In this document: positions 1-5,224 of the stretch, one piece after another | Numbering within the stretch: the stretch's first letter is position 1 | Layout: each line of letters starts with the position of its first letter | From: Pseudomonadota bacterium | Lineage (GTDB): Bacteria > Pseudomonadota > Alphaproteobacteria > Rhizobiales > Hyphomicrobiaceae | Direction of reading: 5' to 3' | Assembly: GCA_023428365.1 (NCBI GenBank) | Contig: JAEYYQ010000578.1 | Span: 1-5,224 of the forward strand | Length of the DNA stretch: 5,224 nt | Notes under the pieces: generated by a model | Told to the model about the DNA's origin: nothing | The model's input: only the letters and a program-made list of their open reading frames with translations | Database searches by the model: none | Position numbers and translations under genes: made by a program

Positions 1-765
1 ACCTCGTTGGTCGCTGTCCACTACGCCTGCCAGAGCCTGCTCAACCGCGAATGCGAGATGGCCATCGCCGGGGGCGTGACGATCGAGCTACCGCAAGGCC
101 GCGGCTATCTATTCCAGGACGGCGAAATCCTCTCAACCGACGGCCACTGCCGCGCCTTCGATCACCGGGCCTCTGGGACCGTGTTCGGAAGCGGAACCGG
201 CGTCGTCGTGCTCCGCCGTCTGGAAGACGCACTCGCCGACGGCGATCCGATCCACGCCGTCATCAAAGCCACCGCGATCAATAACGACGGCGCGGCCAAG
301 GCCGGATATCTCGCGCCGAGCGTCACAGGCCAGGCCGAAGCCATCGTGGAAGCCCAGGCGCTCGCCGGTGTCGACGCAGATACCATCGGCTATGTCGAGT
401 GCCACGGCACAGGCACCTATCTTGGCGATCCCATCGAGATCGAGGCGCTCACTCAGGCGTTTCGCCAGACCACCGACAAGCGCGGCTTCTGTCGCGTCGG
501 TTCGGTGAAATCCAACATCGGACATCTCGATACGGCTGCTGGCGTGGTCAGCCTGATCAAAGCCATTCTGGCCGTGAAGCACGGCGAGATGCCGCCAACC
601 CTGGGTTTCGAGAAGCCCAATCCATCTATCGACTTCGCCAATAGTCCGTTTGTCGTCAACGATCGGCTCACGCCGTGGCCGGAAGGCCCAGCGCCCCGCC
701 GCGCCGGCGTGAACTCGCTTGGCGTCGGCGGCACCAACGCGCACGCGGTTATCGAAGAAGCACCA
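1..765 (+). other. Ketosynthase (KS) domain, C-terminal two-thirds
   Basis: Residues 1-255. The KS performs decarboxylative Claisen condensation between the chain on its cysteine and the extender on the ACP. The window opens at T-S-L-V-A-V-H, the stretch that normally follows the DTACS active-site motif, so the nucleophilic Cys should be two codons upstream and is not visible. Both catalytic histidines are present: His135 in ECHGTGT and His175 in VKSNIGH with the conserved Lys170. The 40-residue gap between the histidines is normal for modular KSs. The domain closes with GVGGTNAHAVIEEAP at 241-255, the usual KS end motif. Wording such as NNDGAAKAGYLAPSV (94-108) and NIGHLDTAAG resembles KSs of hybrid PKS/NRPS systems. 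The retained His residues argue for a condensing KS, but the cysteine must be confirmed upstream. Confidence 0.96.
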
Positions 766-3700
766 CGGCAACCAGCCGCTGTTCGCCGCGACGCGGAGAG
801 CCCGCAGCTTCTCATGACTTCGGCCAAAAGCCGGAAAGCCTTGGACGACGCAGGAGCGCGTCTCGCCGCTCACATCGCCGCGCATCCGGAACAAAGCCTC
901 GCCGATATCGCCTACACGCTGTTCGAGGGACGCAAGCATTTCGACTATCGACGCGTCGTCGCTGTTACGGATAAGGCAGACGCCGTCGCCTGCTTGACCT
1001 CCACCACGCACCAGAGGCCGCAGACCCACACGGCGGTTGCAGGCGATGTCACGGGCAAGCCGGAAGCCGTCTTCCTGTTTCCCGGCGGCGGCTCCCAGTA
1101 TCCGCACATGGCCCGCGCGCTGTACCGCGACGAGCCGGCATTCGCGCGCATTGTCGATGAAGGATTGTCTTATCTTCCGGCTGCTGTCTCTGACGAAATC
1201 CGGAGCATCTGGCTGGCAAAAGACGGCCCGACCACCGATGCCGCAATCCGATTGCTGAGACCATCGCTACAATTGCCTGCCATCCTCATCGTCGAAGTCG
1301 CCCTCGCGCGGCTCTGGATCAGCTGGGGCGTGAAGCCCGCCGCTCTGATCGGTCACTCGATGGGTGAGAATGCGGCTGCCTGCGTCTCCGGCGTTCTGAG
1401 TTTCAAGAATGCCATCAATCTCGTCTACCTGCGCGGGACGCTGTTCGAGGAAGTCCCCCCTGGCGGCATGGTCAGCGTCGGCCTGTCTTACGACGCGCTC
1501 AAAGCCCGGCTTCCGGAACGCCTCGACGTCGCCTCCGTCAACGCTCCAGAGTTGTGTGTCGTCTCCGGGCCGAACGATGCGCTCGATTCATTCCGCGAAA
1601 CGCTCGTCGCCGAAGGTATCGACGCAAGCCGAATCCCGATCGACATCGCCGCGCACTCCCGCATGTTGATACCGATCCTCGACCGCTTCCGCGCGTTTCT
1701 CAGTTCGATTCAGTTGTCGGCTCCGACGATACCGATTGTCGCAAACGGGACCGGCCATTGGCTCACGGCGGCAGAGGCACGCGACCCCGGCTACTGGACC
1801 TCGCACCTGCGTTCGACAATCCACTACGCTGACGGTGTCTCGTTCCTGGCTGAAAACCCTGCCCGGGTTTACATCGAGGTCGGTCCTGGGCGCGTGCTCG
1901 GTTCACTGGTCAAAGCGCATGGCATTCCGGCCAATCAGGTCATCAATAGCCTTCCGCATCCGGATGAAGGCAGCGACGACCGGCTGCATTTCCTCACCGC
2001 GCTCGGCCGCGCCTGGGCGACGGGTCTCGATGTCACCTTGAACAAATTCTGGTCCGCCGCGAACCCGCGCCGCGTCTCACTTCCGACCTACCCATTCCAA
2101 CATCAACGCTATTTCCTGGATCGGATCGAAAACGCCGCCCTCGAACGACAGAACACGACGCCGACCAAAATTCCGGACATTGCCAATTGGGGTTGGCAGC
2201 CGACGTGGAAGCAGTCTGCGCCGGATGTTGATCTCACTGCTGCCGAGCGGGCTGCGTCTTGGCTGATCTTCCTCGATGACGGAAACGTCGGACGGACGCT
2301 TGCCCACAAACTGCGCGCGCACGGACATACTGTCACGACGGTTTCGCTAGGCGACAAATTTGGTGTGGCCGAAGATGGCAACTTCGTCGTCTGCCCGGAA
2401 CATGGACGCGAGGGCTATGATCAGCTTCTCCAAAGTCTGCGCGACGCGAACCGCCTGCCCGAACGCATTGTCCATCTCTGGTTGCTCACTCACGATGAAA
2501 GCTTCCGTCCGGGTTCGAGCTTCTTCCATCGCAATCAGGAGCGCGGCTTCTATAGCCTGTTCTTCCTCGGTCAGGCGCTGAGCGACGTTGAGATCTCCGA
2601 GCCCATCCAACTCACTGTTGTCACCAACGGCATGATGCGGGTTCGCAAAGAGGCGGCGCCCTACCCTGATAAGGCCACGGTGTTGGGACCTGCGCAGGTT
2701 ATTCCGCGCGAGCTGACGAACGTCTCGGTGCGCGTCGTGGATATCGCCATGCCTGTGTCTGCGCCGGAAGGTTTCATTCTTCGGCAGAAGACCCGACTGG
2801 CCAACATTCTGTCTTCCGCTAGCACTGACGGCGCGCAGCTCGATTGGCTGTGGGATGAAATTCTCGCCAGCAATGGCAATGAGATCGTCGCTCATCGCAA
2901 CGAGCGTCGCTGGACCCGCACAACACAGCCGCTGCCTCTGCCAGAACCCACCAAGGACATTCCGTTCCGCGAACGCGGTGTGTATCTGATCACCGGCGGC
3001 TTGGGCGAACTTGGTCTCGCCTGCGCCCGTCACCTCGCACAGACCTTTAAGGCGCGCCTCGTTCTGATCGGCCGCACGCGCCTGCCCGACCGCGCGGAAT
3101 GGCAGAGCTACATCGCCTCCTACGGCACGCAAGATCGCATCGGCCGCATCATCTCGGCGGCGCAGGATATCGAGCAGGCAGGTGGCGAGGTCCTTCTGTC
3201 CCAGGCGGACATCACAAATCCCGAATCTGTGTCCGCGGTCATTCGCGCGGCCATCGTGCGCTTTGGCGCGATCAACGGCGTGCTGCACGCCGCAGGTACA
3301 GTGAAAGACAATCTCATTCCGCTGAAAACAACGGAGGAAATCGAGGACGTGTTCGCGCCGAAGGTACTCGGCACGCAGGTTCTCGCCAACGCGCTGGCTG
3401 ATACGCCACTGGATCTGATGGTGCTGTTCTCCTCGACGAGCACGGACACGACGCCAGCTGGACAGGTTGATTACGTCGCCGCCAACGCGTTTCTCAACGC
3501 GTTCGCTGACAGTCGCGCCGACAATCCCACCACCCGCACCGTCGCGATCCATTGGGGTGTCTGGAAAAACGTTGGCCTTGCGGCCCGGGCCATCGAGCGG
3601 GCGGAGACGAATACCGCCGATCTCACCGTTGAAACGATCGACGCTCCGCTATTCGATCGCCGTCTGAAGGATGCGCAAGGCAACGAGTGGCTTGAAGCTC

Positions 3701-5224
3701 GCCTCGACGGCGCGCGCCAATGGATCCTCGATGAGCACCGTCTGAAAAACGGCGAGGCTGTCCTGCCCGGCACCGGCTTCATCGAATTGATTGCAGAGGC
3801 CCTGACAGAAACTCATGTCTTCGGCCCGGTCGAAATCGAGAACCTCACGTTTCTTCAACCACTGCATGTGCCGGAGAGTGAAACACGCAGCGTGCGCGTG
3901 ACGCTCACGCCCGATGGCGATGCTTACGCTACAGCCATCGAGACTGAACCGGCCACAGGAACCAATGGTGGTCTCATTCTCCACGCCAATGCGCAAATCC
4001 GCACCCGGCTTAGCGAACAACCGCACCCAGTTGATCTCGCGGCACTTCGCGGGGCTTGCGGCGAAGCGACCAGCAACGCCGATGGCAGCGCGATGCGATC
4101 GGCCCAAGATCCGCACCTGCGCTTTGGTCCGCGTTGGCAGGTGTTGCGGTCACTGTCCATCGGCCCCGGTGGCGCGATGGCGCACCTTGCGCTCGACGAT
4201 GCCTTCAATGCTGATTTGCAGCAGGGATATCTCGTGCATCCGGCGCTGCTCGATATCGCAACGGGGTACGCCATGGCGCTGATCCCCGGCTACGATCCGG
4301 CGCGCGGGTTGTGGGTGCCGATGTCGTACGGACGCATCCGTCTATACGGCTCGCTGCCAGCGGAGATCTGGAGTCACGTCCGCCTCAACACGACGAGCGA
4401 TTTCGGCCCCGGCTACGCGACATTCGATGTCACGATCTGCGATACCAACGGTCGTGTTCTGATCGACGTCGAAGGCTTCACCATCAAGCACATCGGCACC
4501 ACTATCGACCTCGCCGCAGCCGCGACAGGCACACGCGCGTCGGGTTCTCAATCCAGCACCACGGACCTTTCGCCTGCGCTGGCGCAACTCGCCGCCCAAG
4601 TCGATCAGGGCATTCTGCCGGATGAAGGCGGCGATGCCCTCGTTCGAGCCGTTGCGACGGGGAAGTCGCAAGTTATCGTCAGCTCGATGGACCTCGGCGA
4701 GTTGAAGGCCGCGGCTCAGCGCGTTCATGTTGAAGCCGTCGATACGGCCGGTTTCGAACGTCCCGATCTCGGCGTCGCGTTTGCGGAACCCGAAACCGAA
4801 ACCCAGCGCACGCTGGCTGGCTTCTGGAGCGAACTGCTCGGCGTCCAGAACATCGGCATCAACGATAACTTCTTCGATCTCGGCGGCCATTCTCTGATCG
4901 CGGTTCGCCTGTTCCGCATGATCAAGAAAACTTTCGATGTCGAGTTCCCGATCTCGGTACTGTTCCAGGCGCCGACCATCGCACAGTGCGCCGAACTGAT
5001 CGAAGCCGCAGGTGGCAAATCGAAAGACGAAAAGACCGGCAGCGCAGAAAAACCGTCGAACGTTTCCGTTCTACCCACCTTGCAGCATCTCGTGCGCATG
5101 GATCGCGGGCGGCACGTCGGGCGTACACCGTTCTTCATTTGCGCCGGCATGTTCGGCAATATTCTGAACCTGCGCCACCTCGCGCTTCAGATCGGCAACG
5201 ACCGGCCGGTGTACGGATTGCAGG
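1..5224 (+). CDS. Type I modular polyketide synthase, KS-AT-KR-DH-ACP-TE, partial at both ends
   Basis: The forward frame from base 1 is open across the whole window, at least 1741 residues, with no start or stop inside it. Recognised domains in order are KS, AT, KR (structural plus catalytic half), DH, ACP and the first part of a TE. Such enzymes are cytoplasmic megasynthases that extend an acyl chain by one extender unit per module. Here the beta-carbon would be reduced by the KR and could be dehydrated by the DH, and the C-terminal TE implies that this protein releases the finished chain. No enoylreductase is seen. All checkable catalytic residues are intact: KS His135/His175, AT Ser453/His552, KR Lys1121/Ser1145/Tyr1158/Asn1162, DH His1246/Asp1418 and ACP Ser1631. 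KR preceding DH is unusual. Earlier modules could lie upstream in the same protein. The product is unknown, so no gene symbol is given. Confidence 0.97.
766..1065 (+). other. KS-to-AT linker
   Basis: Residues 256-355. This is the usual small alpha/beta adaptor between KS and AT. It contains the typical pattern LLMTSAKS, then a helix rich in Ala and Leu, then SLADIAYTLFEGRKHFDYRR (300-319), which matches the common LADIAYTLQ-GR--F--R wording of this linker. It is structural and has no catalytic role. No extra domain is inserted here. Confidence 0.85.
1066..1965 (+). other. Acyltransferase (AT) domain with unusual specificity motif
   Basis: Residues about 356-655. The AT selects an acyl-CoA extender and loads it onto the ACP. 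It starts with VFLFPGGGSQ (357-366; the family usually has GQGSQ). The nucleophile elbow is GHSMGE (451-456) with Ser453, followed by ENAAACVSGVLS. Arg478 in YLRG matches the conserved carboxylate-binding Arg. The His partner is His552 in DIAAHSRML (548-556). The four-residue specificity stretch that reads HAFH in malonyl ATs and YASH in methylmalonyl ATs reads IAAH here, so the usual rule does not decide. Met454 also differs from the Gln often seen in methylmalonyl ATs. VYIEVGPGRVL (623-633) is the normal late AT motif. Malonyl-CoA is my best guess for the substrate. Because a full AT is present in cis, this is not a trans-AT module. Confidence 0.95.
1966..2130 (+). other. Post-AT linker ending in the conserved LPTYPFQ motif
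   Basis: Residues about 656-710. After the AT the chain runs through a short helix (RLHFLTALGRAWATG, 661-675) and ends with LPTYPFQHQRYF at 694-705. This is the well-known post-AT motif, usually LPTYPFQRQRYW, that wraps back onto the KS-AT didomain. In ordinary reducing modules a DH often begins straight after it. Here the next recognisable sequence, from about 731, is instead the structural half of a KR, which helps establish that no DH sits in the usual place. Confidence 0.9.
2185..2955 (+). other. Ketoreductase structural subdomain (KRs)
   Basis: Residues about 729-985. This is a degenerate Rossmann-like half that stabilises the catalytic KR. It opens with the W-x-P-x-W-K pattern (residues 732-737) common at the start of this half in hybrid-type PKSs. 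It continues with WLIFLDD (754-760), GRTLAHKLRAHGH (764-776), LPERIVHLWLLT (819-830) and FYSLFFLGQAL (850-860), then NEIVAHRNERRW (960-971), all in the order expected for this subdomain. It lacks a nucleotide-binding glycine motif, as expected for the structural half. It is directly continuous with the catalytic half, with no enoylreductase between them. Confidence 0.85.
2968..3585 (+). other. Ketoreductase catalytic subdomain (KRc), predicted B-type
   Basis: Residues about 990-1195. It reduces the beta-ketone on the ACP-bound chain with NADPH. The cofactor motif is TGGLGELG (998-1005). Catalytic residues are Lys1121 (APKVLG), Ser1145 (LFSSTS), Tyr1158 and Asn1162 (YVAAN). The spacing of 24 residues from Lys to Ser and 13 from Ser to Tyr equals that of active PKS KRs. 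For stereochemistry, the position of the LDD motif reads VKD (1101-1103). The diagnostic second Asp is kept as Asp1103, 18 residues before Lys1121, while the Trp that marks A-type KRs, eight residues before Tyr, is Thr1150. This points to a B-type KR giving a D-configured hydroxyl, which suits a downstream DH making a trans double bond. The body ends at IHWGVWKNVGLAAR (1183-1196). Confidence 0.95.
3658..4500 (+). other. Dehydratase (DH, double-hotdog) domain placed after the KR
   Basis: Residues about 1220-1500, a normal length for the PKS dehydratase family. It would remove water from the beta-hydroxyacyl chain made by the KR. The first hotdog carries WILDEHRLKNGEAVLPGTGF (1241-1260): His1246 is the catalytic base and the block ends in the usual PGTGF. 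The common HxxxGxxxxP reads H-x4-G-x4-P, one residue longer. The second hotdog carries LRFGPRWQ (1374-1381, family YGPxF), HPALLDIATGYAM (1413-1425) with catalytic Asp1418, and VPMSYGRIRLY (1439-1449, family LPFSW). The residue four after Asp, usually Gln or His, is Gly1422. His and Asp are both kept, so activity is likely. The position after the KR is opposite to the standard order. An isomerase-like or product-template role is less likely, given the catalytic pair and PKS-DH motifs. Confidence 0.9.
4564..4725 (+). other. KR-tail-like segment between DH and ACP
   Basis: Residues about 1522-1575. The sequence has a helix (LSPALAQLAAQV), then GILPDEGGDALVRAVATGKS (1537-1556), then QVIVSSMDLGEL (1557-1568). 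This pattern (G-I-x-P-x-E-G ... Q-V-x-V-S-x-x-D-L) resembles the tail that normally follows the KR Rossmann body in many PKS modules, just before the ACP. Here it is separated from that body by the whole DH. Its assignment rests on remembered family wording, not an alignment, and it may simply be a DH-ACP linker. Confidence 0.6.
4798..5016 (+). other. Acyl carrier domain (ACP/PP-binding)
   Basis: Residues about 1600-1672. It carries the growing chain and extender on a phosphopantetheine arm. The attachment motif is FFDLGGHSL (1624-1632) with Ser1631, encoded at 4891-4893. Helix 1 is TQRTLAGFWSELLGV (1601-1615), and the domain closes with FPISVLFQAPTIAQCAELIE (1649-1668). The GGHS form and the VLF-APTI ending are shared by PKS ACPs and NRPS PCPs, as is common in hybrid systems. 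One carrier domain only is present. Confidence 0.97.
5125..5224 (+). other. Thioesterase (TE) domain, N-terminal start only
   Basis: Residues about 1709-1741, cut by the window end. After a Lys/Ser/Glu-rich linker (1672-1690), the sequence TPFFICAGMFGNILNLRHLA (1709-1728) followed by RPVYGLQ (1735-1741) matches the first strand, oxyanion-hole loop and first helix of alpha/beta-hydrolase TEs at the end of PKS and NRPS proteins. The usual VHGxGG loop reads CAGMFGN here. The catalytic GxSxG serine, Asp and His would lie downstream. The TE would hydrolyse or cyclise the chain off Ser1631. A reductive release domain is not expected because no NAD-binding motif starts here. Confidence 0.85.

Noticed and set aside
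1..60. KS lacking its active-site cysteine, as in an inactive or decarboxylating KS
   Set aside because: The sequence begins immediately after the position of the DTACS motif, so the cysteine is outside the window rather than missing. Both His residues and the Lys are kept.
133..1107. Open frame of about 324 codons on the minus strand opposite the KS
   Set aside because: The predicted protein is Arg/Gly/Ala-rich with no known motif. The plus-strand KS is strongly conserved over the same bases.
2185..2955. A second, degenerate reductase or a dead methyltransferase between the AT and the catalytic KR
   Set aside because: The order of motifs and the length of about 250 residues fit the normal structural half of a PKS ketoreductase. 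No SAM-binding glycine motif is present.
2347..3552. Long open frame on the minus strand (about 400 codons) opposite the KR region
   Set aside because: Its translation shows no recognisable domain, while the plus strand here encodes KR motifs with exact catalytic spacing. Long antisense frames are common opposite GC-rich coding DNA, so I treat it as a shadow.
3649..4116. Minus-strand open frame of about 155 codons opposite the KR-DH junction, considered as a separate small gene
   Set aside because: There is no ribosome-binding or promoter context that can be argued inside a continuous plus-strand reading frame, and the protein has no recognisable features.
1..5224. Frameshift or pseudogene in the long reading frame
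   Set aside because: The frame from base 1 was read codon by codon to the end with no stop, and the domain motifs stay in one frame throughout.

Overview
The whole window lies inside one very large gene. The forward frame that starts at base 1 has no stop codon through base 5224, giving at least 1741 residues, and it is open at both ends. It encodes a multidomain type I modular polyketide synthase (PKS). The N-terminal part, including the ketosynthase active-site cysteine, lies just upstream of the window. The C-terminal part, including the thioesterase nucleophile motif, lies just downstream. No intergenic DNA, RNA gene, promoter, terminator, repeat array, CRISPR or mobile element was seen. 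Residue numbers below count from base 1 of the window.

Domain layout, read from motifs: ketosynthase C-terminal two-thirds (KS, residues 1-255), KS-AT linker (256-355), acyltransferase (AT, 356-655), post-AT linker (656-710), structural half of a ketoreductase (KRs, about 731-985), catalytic half of the ketoreductase (KRc, 990-1195), double-hotdog dehydratase (DH, about 1220-1500), a short segment resembling the tail that usually follows a KR (about 1522-1575), acyl/peptidyl carrier domain (ACP, about 1600-1670, phosphopantetheine Ser1631), and the start of a C-terminal thioesterase (TE, from about 1709). The KS, AT, KR, DH and ACP catalytic residues that fall inside the window are all present, so the protein looks active rather than decayed.

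Together the domains describe one chain-extension and release module. The KS condenses an acyl chain with the extender loaded by the AT onto the ACP. The KR reduces the beta-ketone and the DH can dehydrate the alcohol. With no enoylreductase seen, an alpha,beta-unsaturated (or hydroxy, if the DH is skipped) acyl chain would be released by the TE. The most notable point is the order KR then DH, opposite to the usual KS-AT-DH-(ER)-KR-ACP, with what looks like the KR C-terminal tail placed after the DH.

Organism: the DNA is GC-rich (about 60 percent by a rough count of a few lines) with ordinary proteobacterial codon choice. The domain wording resembles PKS modules from proteobacteria, myxobacteria and cyanobacteria, often in PKS or PKS/NRPS clusters. 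An alphaproteobacterium is a plausible guess, but the sequence alone does not settle it.
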